A stretch of DNA of 64,000 bases from NCBI GenBank assembly GCA_028280265.1, contig JANQMD010000003.1:40470-104469 (forward strand). Direction: 5' to 3'. The translations under genes were made by a program, and so were the position numbers. This document shows, piece by piece, positions 51,714 to 61,144 of the stretch. Below the pieces are notes generated by a model, which saw nothing but the letters and a program-made list of their open reading frames with translations, made no database searches and had not been told where the DNA came from. Position 1 is the first letter of the stretch; every line of letters starts with the position of its first letter. The stretch comes from Flavobacteriaceae bacterium (GTDB lineage Bacteria > Bacteroidota > Bacteroidia > Flavobacteriales > Flavobacteriaceae).

Positions 51714-52546
51714 ATTTACTCATATCATTTTTAATCGTTGCCACTTCCTGTGATAAATTAAGTTTTCAAGGAAAAGACGAGGCGGTGAAACCCATTGCAA
51801 CGGTTTTCAATCAGAATTTGTATGAAAAAGATATTAATAATCTTCTTCCAAAAGTGATCAACAAAAAAGATAGTATTGCATTGGTTAGAGGAATTATTAA
51901 TGACTGGGCTGTAAAACAACTCCTCTTAAAAAAGGCAGAAGAGAATAATTCTATTAAAGATAATAAGGAGATTGATCAGTTAGTTTTAGAGTACAAGCAG
52001 GCTCTGTTAATCAACGGTTATAAAGAAAAATTGATCAAACAGCAGTTAGATACAATGGTTTCTAATGAAGAAATTGAGGAATACTATCAAAAAAACAGCA
52101 GCAATTTTCGACTCAATGAAGAGTTAATTAAGGTGAGGTATATTCATTTTCCAAATGATTTGTTAGATAAAAGAGAAGTTGTAAAGCTATTCAAAAGAGG
52201 CAAGATTGATGATTTAGAAGAATTAGAAGTAAGGCAATTGAGTTTTAAATTCATGATGCTGAATGATTCTATTTGGTCGCCAACAGAAAATGTTTTGTTA
52301 AAAACCCCATTTTCAAGGGAGATTTTGTTAAAAAAAACAAAATTCCTCCAGAAAGAAGATTCTTTAGGAGTATATTTGATCGCTATTAAAGATGTTTTAA
52401 GAAGAAACAGCGTAGCACCTATAGGCTACATCAAGTCAACCTTAAAGCAGGTAATACTTCACCAGAGAAAGTTAGAATTGATAAGAGAGATTGAAAAAAT
52501 TATATTAAAAGATGCAGTTCAGAACAAGAGTTTTAAAATCAATTAA
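51704..52546 (+). CDS. SurA-operon lipoprotein, probable CTG start
   Basis: 280 codons if started at the CTG at 51704. Only from there does the protein have a lipoprotein signal: (M)KKHLLISFLIVATSC with Cys16. The next standard start is a GTG at 51785, after the signal, which would leave a cytosolic stump. CTG overlaps the previous stop as CTGA, mimicking the usual ATGA coupling. The body is a SurA-like N-domain without a parvulin domain (INDWAVKQLLLKKAEEN; MVSNEEIEEYYQKNSSNF). A periplasmic chaperone partner of the two flanking isomerases. Confidence 0.75.
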   Translation: MKKHLLISFLIVATSCDKLSFQGKDEAVKPIATVFNQNLYEKDINNLLPKVINKKDSIALVRGIINDWAVKQLLLKKAEENNSIKDNKEIDQLVLEYKQALLINGYKEKLIKQQLDTMVSNEEIEEYYQKNSSNFRLNEELIKVRYIHFPNDLLDKREVVKLFKRGKIDDLEELEVRQLSFKFMMLNDSIWSPTENVLLKTPFSREILLKKTKFLQKEDSLGVYLIAIKDVLRRNSVAPIGYIKSTLKQVILHQRKLELIREIEKIILKDAVQNKSFKIN

Positions 52547-53894
52547 TTGTGTAGCCTTAATCATTGCTTTGGTAATGATCTCTAAGACCACTTATGCACA
52601 GAAAGTGAAAATTGATGGAGTAGGAGTTGTTGTAGGAAAAAACATTGTGCTTGACTCTGATATTGAGAAATTCAAAATTGAGTTGGAAAAAAACAGTGAA
52701 GGAAAAATAAAAATTTCTGATTGCCAGATGATGGAACAGCTTATGTTGCAAAAATTGATTGCACATCACGCTGTGGTAGATAGTATTATTGTCGCTGATG
52801 TTGAAGTAAATGCTCAGGTAGAGAGAAATATACAATTCTTTGCTCAAGAATTTGGTAGCATAGATAAAGTGGTAGAGCAATATGGCTTCAACGATTTAGA
52901 AGATTTAAAGAAAGAGCTTTTCAAAATAGAAAAAGAGAATATGCTCATTCAAAGAGAGCAGGCGAGCATTACAGAAAATGTAGATGTAACTCCTGAAGAA
53001 GTAAGAATTTATTACAATGGACTAAAGGAGAAAAATGAGCTCCCTGAGTTTCCTGCTGAAATACAAATTGCCCAACTAGTAATAAAAGCAGCTCCTACAA
53101 AAGAAGAGGATGAGAGGGTAATAAACAAGCTGAAACAGATTAAAAAGGAAATCGAAAATGGTTCCTCCATTCGTATGAAAGCGATTATTAATTCCGATGA
53201 CCCTGGAGTTACTCAAAATGGTGGTAGATATCCAGTTTCTAAAAATGCCAATTTAGTAAGGGAGTTTAAAGAAGCAGCCTTCTCGCTTGATATTAATCAA
53301 GTTTCTGAGCCTTTTAAAACGGTTTATGGTTATCATATCATGCAACTGCATGAAATAAGAGGAGAAACCCGAATTGTTTCTCATATTCTTATAAAATCTG
53401 AAATTCCTCAAGCTACTTTAGATGCTGCGAAGAAAAAAGTTGAAGACATAAGGTTTGATATTGAAAGCGGTAAAATTTCATTTGAAGAAGCGGTAGAAAA
53501 GTATTCAGAAGATGATGATACTAAGAACAACGGAGGACTCATTTCTAATCCTTACACAGGAGAATCTGTTTTTGATTTAACAAGAATGGATCCAGCAATG
53601 TATGCAAGAGTAAATGATCTGAAAAAAGGAAAACTATCCGATATCTTTTATGATGAAACACAGACAGGGGAGAAGATGTTCAAAATGATTTTGATGAAAG
53701 AAAGAACAGATACTCATATGGCTGATTTAGTGGATGATTATGTGAAAATTCAGTCACTAGCTTTACAGAAGAAAAAAGAAGAGACCATTGCCAAATGGTC
53801 AAAAAATAAAATTCAAGATACGTACATCAAAATTAGCAAAGACTACCAAAAATGTACATTTGATAAGAATTGGAAAAAAGAAGCTAGTAAATAA
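52512..53894 (+). CDS. SurA-like peptidyl-prolyl isomerase
   Basis: 460 aa. Signal peptide (CVALIIALVMISKTTYAQ), SurA N-domain (VDGVGVVVGKNIVLDSDIEKF..., ~30-170), parvulin domain 1 (~185-285, GGRYPVSKNANLV...YGYHIMQLHEIRGE) and parvulin domain 2 (~285-385, SHILIKSE...NNGGLISNPYTG). Periplasmic outer-membrane-protein chaperone. It overlaps the preceding gene by 35 bases in another frame. Confidence 0.92.
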   Translation: MQFRTRVLKSINCVALIIALVMISKTTYAQKVKIDGVGVVVGKNIVLDSDIEKFKIELEKNSEGKIKISDCQMMEQLMLQKLIAHHAVVDSIIVADVEVNAQVERNIQFFAQEFGSIDKVVEQYGFNDLEDLKKELFKIEKENMLIQREQASITENVDVTPEEVRIYYNGLKEKNELPEFPAEIQIAQLVIKAAPTKEEDERVINKLKQIKKEIENGSSIRMKAIINSDDPGVTQNGGRYPVSKNANLVREFKEAAFSLDINQVSEPFKTVYGYHIMQLHEIRGETRIVSHILIKSEIPQATLDAAKKKVEDIRFDIESGKISFEEAVEKYSEDDDTKNNGGLISNPYTGESVFDLTRMDPAMYARVNDLKKGKLSDIFYDETQTGEKMFKMILMKERTDTHMADLVDDYVKIQSLALQKKKEETIAKWSKNKIQDTYIKISKDYQKCTFDKNWKKEASK

Positions 53895-54847
53895 TGTCTG
53901 ACGTCGCTGCTATTGACAATTTAGTTGTCAAATTTCAAAATTTAAAGTCTGAAATAAGTAAAGTAATTGTAGGTCAAGAAGAAGCCGTTAACTTTGTTTT
54001 ACTGTCTGTTTTTTGTGGAGGTCACTCTTTATTAATAGGTGTGCCCGGACTTGCGAAAACACTTCTAGTAAATACTGTTTCTGATGCTTTGGGACTAGAA
54101 TTTAAGAGAATTCAGTTTACACCAGATTTAATGCCATCTGATATTTTAGGAAGTGAAATATTGGATCAAAACAGAGAGTTTAAATTTATCAAAGGCCCTA
54201 TATTTTCCAACATCATCTTGGCGGATGAGATCAATAGAACTCCTCCAAAAACGCAAGCAGCTTTATTAGAAGCTATGCAAGAGAAGTCAGTAACTATTGC
54301 TGGGCAACACCATAGTTTATCTGCACCCTTTTTAGTACTAGCTACTCAAAATCCAATTGAACAAGAAGGAACTTATCCTTTGCCTGAAGCGCAGTTAGAT
54401 CGATTCATGTTCTCTATTACTTTGGAATATCCAAGTTTTCGGGAAGAAGTTGAAGTGGTTAAAAGTACAACTACGAATATTGAATCTAAGGCCGATTCTG
54501 TTTTATCTTCGGAAGATATCTTAGAGATTCAAAAATTGATTCGCAAAGTGCCTGTAGCAGATAATGTGATTGAGTATGCAGTAAAGCTAGTAGGCAAAAC
54601 AAGACCAAAATCAAAGGAAGCTCCAGAGATTGTTCAAAAGTATTTGGATTGGGGAGCGGGACCTAGGGCATCACAAAATCTAATTTTAGCTGCTAAAGCC
54701 CATTCGGCTATTAAAGGGAAATACTCACCAGATATCGAAGATGTAAAATCAGTTGCTATCCCAATTTTATCACATAGAATAGTAAAGAATTACAAGGCGG
54801 AAGCAGAAAACATTTCAATTTCTCAGATTATAGAATCTATTCTTTAG
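53894..54847 (+). CDS. MoxR-family AAA+ ATPase
   Basis: 317 aa. Walker A GVPGLAKTLLVNT, ADEINRTPPKTQAALLEAMQE and LATQNPIEQEGTYPLPEAQLDRF are characteristic of MoxR ATPases, which act as chaperones for metal-cofactor or von-Willebrand-domain protein complexes. It directly abuts the SurA-like gene, and its stop overlaps that of rsmD on the other strand. Confidence 0.95.
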   Translation: MSDVAAIDNLVVKFQNLKSEISKVIVGQEEAVNFVLLSVFCGGHSLLIGVPGLAKTLLVNTVSDALGLEFKRIQFTPDLMPSDILGSEILDQNREFKFIKGPIFSNIILADEINRTPPKTQAALLEAMQEKSVTIAGQHHSLSAPFLVLATQNPIEQEGTYPLPEAQLDRFMFSITLEYPSFREEVEVVKSTTTNIESKADSVLSSEDILEIQKLIRKVPVADNVIEYAVKLVGKTRPKSKEAPEIVQKYLDWGAGPRASQNLILAAKAHSAIKGKYSPDIEDVKSVAIPILSHRIVKNYKAEAENISISQIIESIL

Positions 54848-55398
54848 TCATTTTCCTCTGAATTATTCTCGAAAAAGCTAAAGATGCTGCCTCCATATTT
54901 TTTTGAGTAGCTAAAATGCTCATGAGAAGACAAATCCATGTATTTAGAGTGTTCTATGACAAGTAAACCATCATCGTCTAATATTTCTTTCTGAAAAACA
55001 ATAGAAGCAATAGATAAAAACTTATCAAGTTCCATATCATAGGGAGGATCAGCAAAAATAATATCTGCTTTTAGATTTGTTTTCTCTAAGAATTTAAAAA
55101 CATCGCTTTTGTACGACTGAATTTGTAAATCCAGTTCATTAGCAGTTTTATGAATAAATTTTGTGCAGCCAAAGTTTCCATCTATTGCATAGATAGTTTG
55201 TGTTCCCCTTGAAGCAAACTCATAGGCAATATTGCCAGTTCCAGAGAACAAATCAATGACCGTAATAGCATCGAAATAGTATAAGTTATTAAGGATGTTA
55301 AAGAGAGACTCCTTGGCCATATCCGTTGTGGGTCGGACAGGTAAGTTTTTAGGAGCTACAATTCTCTTGCCTTTTAATTTTCCTGATATAATTCTCAT
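54844..55398 (-). CDS. rsmD: 16S rRNA (guanine966-N2)-methyltransferase
   Basis: 184 aa. KGKRIVAP, VRPTTDMAKESLFNIL, DLFSGTGNIAYEFASRG (SAM site) and the catalytic IIFADPPYDM (DPPY) are the RsmD signatures. Methylates G966 of 16S rRNA. ATGA overlap with the upstream DUF3822 gene. Confidence 0.95.
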   Translation of the reverse strand: MRIISGKLKGKRIVAPKNLPVRPTTDMAKESLFNILNNLYYFDAITVIDLFSGTGNIAYEFASRGTQTIYAIDGNFGCTKFIHKTANELDLQIQSYKSDVFKFLEKTNLKADIIFADPPYDMELDKFLSIASIVFQKEILDDDGLLVIEHSKYMDLSSHEHFSYSKKYGGSIFSFFENNSEEND

Positions 55399-56228
55399 CC
55401 TAGCAAAGTGTAATGTGAATGATCTGAAAAGCTCTCTTCTCCCTTTAGAAATCGATTATTACACTCTAAAAACTGAATATTCCTTATATAGGTATATGAG
55501 ATTTTAAATAAGTCAGACTCTTTATTAAGATCTCCAAGTAAGGTAACAGAAGCAGTATCTGGATTGTATTTTAACTGCTCCATTACAAACAATATGTAGT
55601 AAATAAAGTCTTCTTTAGTTTGATATTCGAAACTGTTGGTAAATACAAGTTTTTGATCATTGAAAATGACAATATCCATCAAATCACTGCTAATATTTAC
55701 AAAGATATTATCAGGTTGCTCTGCGGTAATTTTTTGAGACAACTTTTCAATTAGTACCGTAGTATGATGTTTGTATTCAAACTCTCCAAAGTTTTGAAAC
55801 AAAAAGTTATTGATGTTTACATAAGGAATGTATACATTTTTTGAATTGATAACATCAACATCATCGTAAGCAATATAGTCAGTAGGAATCGTTTTGACGG
55901 TAAATTTTAAATACCCCTTAATATGCTCCTCTAGAAAATAATCGTTAGGAACAAGCGTATTTAAATTGTTTTCATGAATCACTAAAATAGATTCAAAATC
56001 ATCTTGGAGCAATGGTTCCGTAGAAAATAAATGCGCTATATTTTTGAGAACTTCTTGTGGAGTATTCGCTTTTTCTTCAAAATGATAGGTAACAAATTCA
56101 TACAGTTCATCACTAGAATTTGCAATGCAAAAAGAAAATCCATCCAAACTAAATTGGATGGATAACTTTCTTTTAGAAATATCTTGTATGGTTTTACTGA
56201 TCTTTTTTCTTAGCATCACCTTTATCAT
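55395..56228 (-). CDS. DUF3822 family protein
   Basis: 277 aa, actin-like ATPase-type fold by family description. KLSIQFSLDGFSFCIAN, LFKISYTYIRNIQFLECN and a paired pattern of strands. In flavobacteria it regularly precedes rsmD, as here (4-base overlap). Start ATG 56228 overlaps the upstream gene by 35 bases; ATG 56216 is an alternative. Function unknown. Confidence 0.85.
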   Translation of the reverse strand: MIKVMLRKKISKTIQDISKRKLSIQFSLDGFSFCIANSSDELYEFVTYHFEEKANTPQEVLKNIAHLFSTEPLLQDDFESILVIHENNLNTLVPNDYFLEEHIKGYLKFTVKTIPTDYIAYDDVDVINSKNVYIPYVNINNFLFQNFGEFEYKHHTTVLIEKLSQKITAEQPDNIFVNISSDLMDIVIFNDQKLVFTNSFEYQTKEDFIYYILFVMEQLKYNPDTASVTLLGDLNKESDLFKISYTYIRNIQFLECNNRFLKGEESFSDHSHYTLLG

Positions 56229-56940
56229 AAGAAGGTGGCCAATTTCCTCCAGTGGTCACTTCTACAAGTGAACCGACTGATACATATTCACCTTTGATTT
56301 GATCAGTTGTAATAGCTTCTTTCTCTAATTTCACTAAAGAACGATCCATTCCTTTTAAAATAGCTTCTTTTTCAGTCTTCGCTTCAAAAACAGGCACTTC
56401 TAAACCAGCTACTTTTTCTACTTTGCCAACTTCTAAGTCAAACTCTTTTCCTTCAATTCCAGGTACTGAGAACATGTTCTTGTAATCACGATCTTTAAAA
56501 TCTTGTAAAATTGATTCGTAACCGATAGTATCTTTAATTTTCTTCTCGACATCAACCATAACTGGCTGCCATTTCGACCCTTTGTTTACTTTCACTACAG
56601 TATCTCTGTTCTCTACAATAGCTCTTTGAGCAGTATCTATAAAACGAATGAGAAGTTGTTTGTCTTTTGTATAGTTACCATTCACTTCATAATAAGCAAC
56701 TTCAGCATCACGAATAATTTTTAAGTTCTTGATAACCTTCGCAAATCTTTTTGTCTTTTCTTTATCAAAGTTGATAGGCTTCATAATCCCATCATAAATT
56801 TTATAAGCTAAAAACACAGCCAAAAATAGTAGAACAAGTGAAACAATCCATCTGAATTTCAATGGTAAAAATTTCACTACTACGATGGCTAAAGCTACAG
56901 CTACAGCAATGGCTGCTACAATCATTAAAATTACTCCCAT
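56194..56940 (-). CDS. Conserved membrane-anchored protein of unknown function
   Basis: 248 aa. Two N-terminal hydrophobic segments (~4-24 and ~32-50), then a soluble domain (INFDKEKTKRFAKVIKNLKIIRDAEVAYYEVNGNY) with pilin-like helix character. The C-terminus (GNWPPSYDKGDAKKKDQ) is hydrophilic. Head of the DUF3822-rsmD transcript. No function known to me. Confidence 0.75.
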   Translation of the reverse strand: MGVILMIVAAIAVAVALAIVVVKFLPLKFRWIVSLVLLFLAVFLAYKIYDGIMKPINFDKEKTKRFAKVIKNLKIIRDAEVAYYEVNGNYTKDKQLLIRFIDTAQRAIVENRDTVVKVNKGSKWQPVMVDVEKKIKDTIGYESILQDFKDRDYKNMFSVPGIEGKEFDLEVGKVEKVAGLEVPVFEAKTEKEAILKGMDRSLVKLEKEAITTDQIKGEYVSVGSLVEVTTGGNWPPSYDKGDAKKKDQ

Positions 56941-57039
56941 TTGTTATTTTTTAATAGTACGCTCACAAATCTACAATTTTTTTTTAACGATAAAAACTTT
57001 TAAATACAAATCGATGTATCTTTAACGTTTTAAATTTTT

Positions 57040-58464
57040 ATGCTCAAAAACCCTGCCGATTTTCATAAGGAATTACTGGAAAAATTTCCTTATCAGCCTA
57101 CTTCTAAACAATCAGAATTATTTCAGTTATTGGTAGATTTTGTTTTCTCTACTGAGAACCAATCGATGTTTTTATTAAAAGGATATGCTGGTACTGGAAA
57201 AACGACTACAATTAGTACATTGGTGAATAGCTTGTGGAAAGTAGGAAAGAAATCTGTGTTGCTTGCTCCTACGGGAAGAGCTGCCAAGGTCATTTCTGGA
57301 TATTCTAGAAGACAGGCATTAACAATTCATAAAAAAATATACTTTCCTAAGAAACAGAAAAACGGCTCTGTTGATTTTGTTTTGCAGCCCAATAAACATA
57401 CAGATACTGTATTTATTGTTGACGAAGCTTCGATGATTCCAGACAGACCTCAAAACTCCAAACTCTTTGAAAATGGATCACTTTTAGACGATTTAATATC
57501 TTATGTCTATTCAGGCAAGAAATGTAAAATTATTTTTATTGGAGACACTGCTCAGCTTCCGCCAGTCAAATTAACTATGAGTCCAGCTTTGGAAAAAGAC
57601 AGGCTGGAAATCGATTACAATAAAATTGTACAAGAAATTGAGCTAAACGAAGTCACAAGACAGCATGAGAATTCAGGAATTTTAATCAATGCAACCAACA
57701 TTCGATATTTAATCCAAAATAATGGATTGCATTTTCAGTTCGATTTGCATTTCCCAGATGTAGTTCGATTGACTGATGGTTACGACATTCAAGATGCGAT
57801 TACCACTTGCTATGATAACGACGGCGTAGAAGATGCCGCATTTATTGTTCGATCTAATAAGAGAGCCAATCAATACAATCAACAAATAAGGACAAAAATA
57901 AGAGGTCAAGAGAATGAGATTTCTGTTGGTGATTATGTGATGGTTGTAAAGAATAATTATTTCTGGTTAAAAGATTCCTCTTCAGCAGGTTTTATAGCTA
58001 ATGGAGATACCTGTGAAGTGATGAGAATCTACAACATAAAAGAATTGTATGGATTTCGATTCGCTGAAGTACAAGTTCGTATGATTGACTATGAAAGTCA
58101 GAGACCTTTTGATACTGTTCTACTGTTAGATACTTTAACTAGCGAAAACCCCTCTTTAAGCTATGAAGATTCAAATCGTTTGTACGAAGCTGTAAAGGAA
58201 GATTTTGCTCATGAGAAATCGAAATACAAACAGTTTTTATCGATTAAGAAGAATAAATATTTCAATGCACTACAAGTGAAGTTCTCCTACGCCATTACAT
58301 GTCATAAATCACAAGGAGGTCAGTGGAGAACCATTTTTATTGAGCAACCCTATCTGCCAGATGGTATTTCAAAAGAATATTTAAGGTGGTTGTATACAGC
58401 TGTAACAAGAGCAAAAGAGAAATTGTATCTCATAGGTTTCTCTAATGACAATTTTGAAGACTAG
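57040..58464 (+). CDS. RecD-like ATP-dependent helicase
   Basis: 474 aa. Walker A GYAGTGKTTTIS, LLAPTGRAAKVIS, Walker B TVFIVDEASMI, GDTAQLPPV, and the C-terminal UvrD-like motif YAITCHKSQGGQW...LYTAVTRAKEKLYLIG. A stand-alone RecD2/Dda-like 5'-3' helicase without the RecBC subunits nearby. Its stop overlaps the convergent LpxR-like gene. Confidence 0.9.
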   Translation: MLKNPADFHKELLEKFPYQPTSKQSELFQLLVDFVFSTENQSMFLLKGYAGTGKTTTISTLVNSLWKVGKKSVLLAPTGRAAKVISGYSRRQALTIHKKIYFPKKQKNGSVDFVLQPNKHTDTVFIVDEASMIPDRPQNSKLFENGSLLDDLISYVYSGKKCKIIFIGDTAQLPPVKLTMSPALEKDRLEIDYNKIVQEIELNEVTRQHENSGILINATNIRYLIQNNGLHFQFDLHFPDVVRLTDGYDIQDAITTCYDNDGVEDAAFIVRSNKRANQYNQQIRTKIRGQENEISVGDYVMVVKNNYFWLKDSSSAGFIANGDTCEVMRIYNIKELYGFRFAEVQVRMIDYESQRPFDTVLLLDTLTSENPSLSYEDSNRLYEAVKEDFAHEKSKYKQFLSIKKNKYFNALQVKFSYAITCHKSQGGQWRTIFIEQPYLPDGISKEYLRWLYTAVTRAKEKLYLIGFSNDNFED

Positions 58465-59408
58465 TTGAATTGATAAGTAAAGAAAATTCTTCCGTATGCA
58501 TTCCCATTTTGTCTCTTCAAATTAGGGAGCTTATTCGAATGAAAATGATACGTATATCCAAAATTCCAAGCTCCGGCGGTAAACTTGTAGCCTAATTCTA
58601 AATCGAATCGGACAGCATTGGGCGTAAAAGTGATTGGACTATTATCGTTGAACAAGCTTCCTTGTATGGTGGCATCGTATGCTACATAGGTAAATGTAAA
58701 CTCGTAAAATAAAAAAGATTCAATACCTCTTGTTTTTGATGTTCTATCATCATTTAAGTTGGTATGAAAAGTAATAGAATTATCCAAGTTTTGTAATTCT
58801 AAAAATCCAATTCTTCCATACAAACCTGCAGTAAGTTCATTAAAAATGGTACCTAATCGAGATCTGGATACAAAACTAATGTCATTATAAGTATTCTCAA
58901 TGTTTCCAATGGAATGCACATATTCTAAGTCAACATTTAAAGCAAGAGTATTTTGTATTTGTTGACTCCATCCGTCAATACTTCTAAAATTATAAAAACG
59001 ATGTATAAAGTTTTGCAATTCTCTTCCATAAGCCTTATCTCCAACGACCCCTAACTGCACATTACTTTTTAATAGAGATTGATTTTTGAAAACTCTTTGA
59101 ACCCCAACACTACCATATAAGTAACCAGCGAAAGGCCTATCCTGCCCAATAATATTTACTGCTATAGGTTTGAAAGGGGTGTATATTTGATGACCTATCT
59201 GATACTCATAAATTTTTTTTTCTAAATTTCCGAAATCCTTAGCTAGCACTCTGTAAGATAAGAACATTCCATTGGTATAGTATCGATCCTTTTTAAAAGA
59301 TACATATAGATCATTATCATTGGAAAAACTAAATTCTTTTGAAAATTTTTGTTGAGAAAATAATGATAGAGATCCTAAAAAAAGAAAAGGAAAAAAGAGG
59401 TTTCTCAT
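58461..59408 (-). CDS. LpxR-like lipid A deacylase (DUF2219)
   Basis: 315 aa. Signal peptide (FLFLGSLSLFSQ) and beta-barrel strands to a terminal RIFFTYQFN. FSNDNDLY near the N-terminus, DRYYTNG and QNFIHRF give Asn/Asp and His residues at places corresponding to the LpxR active site. It would remove the 3'-acyloxyacyl chain of lipid A at the outer membrane. Enzyme activity is inferred from these residues. Confidence 0.8.
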   Translation of the reverse strand: MRNLFFPFLFLGSLSLFSQQKFSKEFSFSNDNDLYVSFKKDRYYTNGMFLSYRVLAKDFGNLEKKIYEYQIGHQIYTPFKPIAVNIIGQDRPFAGYLYGSVGVQRVFKNQSLLKSNVQLGVVGDKAYGRELQNFIHRFYNFRSIDGWSQQIQNTLALNVDLEYVHSIGNIENTYNDISFVSRSRLGTIFNELTAGLYGRIGFLELQNLDNSITFHTNLNDDRTSKTRGIESFLFYEFTFTYVAYDATIQGSLFNDNSPITFTPNAVRFDLELGYKFTAGAWNFGYTYHFHSNKLPNLKRQNGNAYGRIFFTYQFN

Positions 59409-59496
59409 AAAAGCAAATATAGGGTATGTTAATAATATAGAAACCTAAGATTTATGTAAAAAAAAATGATATTTTTAGCATAAGTAAATTCATACA

Positions 59497-60357
59497 ATGG
59501 CTGAAATAAAACCCACTCTTAACTCTGACGATTTTCTAAGCTCTTCAAGCAAGGAAGAGTTATTAAACATTCTCAAAAAGAAAGGAATACCACATCAAAA
59601 GGTTGTTGATACCTTGTTGTATGAAAGACAGCTCAGACATTTACAAATAGAGCTGGTAAAGTTGCAACAGTGGATTTTAAAAGAAAATAAGCGCGTAGCG
59701 GTTATTTTTGAGGGTAGAGATGCCGCAGGAAAAGGAGGAGTAATTCGTCGGTTTATGGAGCATTTAAATCCAAGATCTTCCAGATTAGTGGCATTGAATA
59801 AACCAACGGAAGTAGAACGTGGACAATGGTATTTTCAGAGATACATTAAAGAATTACCAAATCCTGGAGAGATTGTTTTTTTCGACCGGAGTTGGTACAA
59901 TAGAGCTGTAGTAGAGCCAGTAATGGGATTTTGTAATAAGCAACAGTATAAAGAATTTTTGGTTCAAGTACCAGAATTTGAACATATGTTGTATGAAGAT
60001 GGGTTGATTATTATCAAGTTTTGGCTTTCCATTTCTAAGGACGAACAACTGAAAAGGTTTGATGCTAGAAATGCAAACCCTCTGAAAAGATGGAAATTCA
60101 GTCCAGTAGATAAAAAAGGTCAAGAGTTGTGGGATACTTATACGCATTACAAAAAAGAAATGTTTAGCAAAACACATACGTCTTATTGCCCTTGGATGAT
60201 TATTAAAACGAATAATAAAAAAGTAGCTCGATTAGAAGCGATGCGCTATGTGTTGTCTAGTTTTGACTATGATGGAAAAAATGAAGCACTAACTGTATTA
60301 ACACCAGATCCTAACGTTGTAATGCGTAACTTCAGATCTGCATACCAAATAGATTGA
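59497..60357 (+). CDS. ppk2: Polyphosphate kinase 2
   Basis: 286 aa. Walker A FEGRDAAGKGG (Lys79), the FMEHLNPR helix, and the intact FDRSWYNR motif (Asp130). The lid region carries TEVERGQWYFQRY. PPK2 transfers phosphate between polyphosphate and nucleotides. One base before a second PPK2 gene, co-transcribed. The pair probably arose by tandem duplication. Confidence 0.95.
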   Translation: MAEIKPTLNSDDFLSSSSKEELLNILKKKGIPHQKVVDTLLYERQLRHLQIELVKLQQWILKENKRVAVIFEGRDAAGKGGVIRRFMEHLNPRSSRLVALNKPTEVERGQWYFQRYIKELPNPGEIVFFDRSWYNRAVVEPVMGFCNKQQYKEFLVQVPEFEHMLYEDGLIIIKFWLSISKDEQLKRFDARNANPLKRWKFSPVDKKGQELWDTYTHYKKEMFSKTHTSYCPWMIIKTNNKKVARLEAMRYVLSSFDYDGKNEALTVLTPDPNVVMRNFRSAYQID

Positions 60358-60358
60358 C

Positions 60359-61144
60359 ATGGAAAGAGAATTAACATCCTTAGAGCTGAAGAAATTAAAT
60401 GCTAATAAGGCACTAGTCACTTTATTATCTAAAGAACCCCTAAATATTGAGAGGGCCTTACGTTATATAGATTACGAGCGTAAGTTAAAAAAATTACAAA
60501 CAGAGATCATTAAGTTACAGTCTTGGGCTATTGAAAATAATGAGCGTATTGTCATTATTTTCGAGGGTAGAGATGCTGCTGGGAAGGGAGGAGCGATTCG
60601 AAGGATTACAGAGCGAATCAATCCTAGACATATTCGTATTGTTGCACTTCCAAAGCCTACGGAAGATGAACAAACACAGTGGTATTTTCAACGTTATATA
60701 CAGCAGTTACCCAAAGCAGGAGAAATGGTCTTTTTCAATCGTAGTTGGTACAATAGAGCTGTTGTTGAGCCAGTAAATGGATTTTGTACAGAAGAAGAGT
60801 ACAAGGTTTTTATGAATCAAGTCAACGAATTTGAAAGAATGATATTGGAATCAGGCATCCATTTGGTGAAAATATACATGTCTATTTCCAAGAAAGAACA
60901 ATTCAAACGCTTTGAGGAAATTAAAAATGATCCATTAAAACAATGGAAAATGTCACCAGTAGATGAGAGAGCCCAAGAGTTATGGGACGATTATACTGAA
61001 TATAAAAATGCTATGTTTGATAAGACGCATACAGAAAACTCTCCATGGAAGGTCATCAAAGCCAATAGGAAGACTGAAGCAAGAGTAAATGCGATCAATC
61101 ATATCCTAAAAAGCATTCCTTATGATAAGGATATTGAAATTTAG
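60359..61144 (+). CDS. ppk2: PPK2 paralogue with Asp-to-Asn in the DRSWYNR motif
   Basis: 261 aa, clearly homologous to the preceding protein along its length, with a complete Walker A (FEGRDAAGKGG) and TEDEQTQWYFQRY. The Walker-B-like motif is FNRSWYNR: Asn127 replaces the Asp that is conserved in the family. The codon (AAT at 60737) is unambiguous. Either the enzyme works differently, forms a hetero-oligomer with its neighbour, or is a regulatory paralogue. Confidence 0.9.
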   Translation: MERELTSLELKKLNANKALVTLLSKEPLNIERALRYIDYERKLKKLQTEIIKLQSWAIENNERIVIIFEGRDAAGKGGAIRRITERINPRHIRIVALPKPTEDEQTQWYFQRYIQQLPKAGEMVFFNRSWYNRAVVEPVNGFCTEEEYKVFMNQVNEFERMILESGIHLVKIYMSISKKEQFKRFEEIKNDPLKQWKMSPVDERAQELWDDYTEYKNAMFDKTHTENSPWKVIKANRKTEARVNAINHILKSIPYDKDIEI

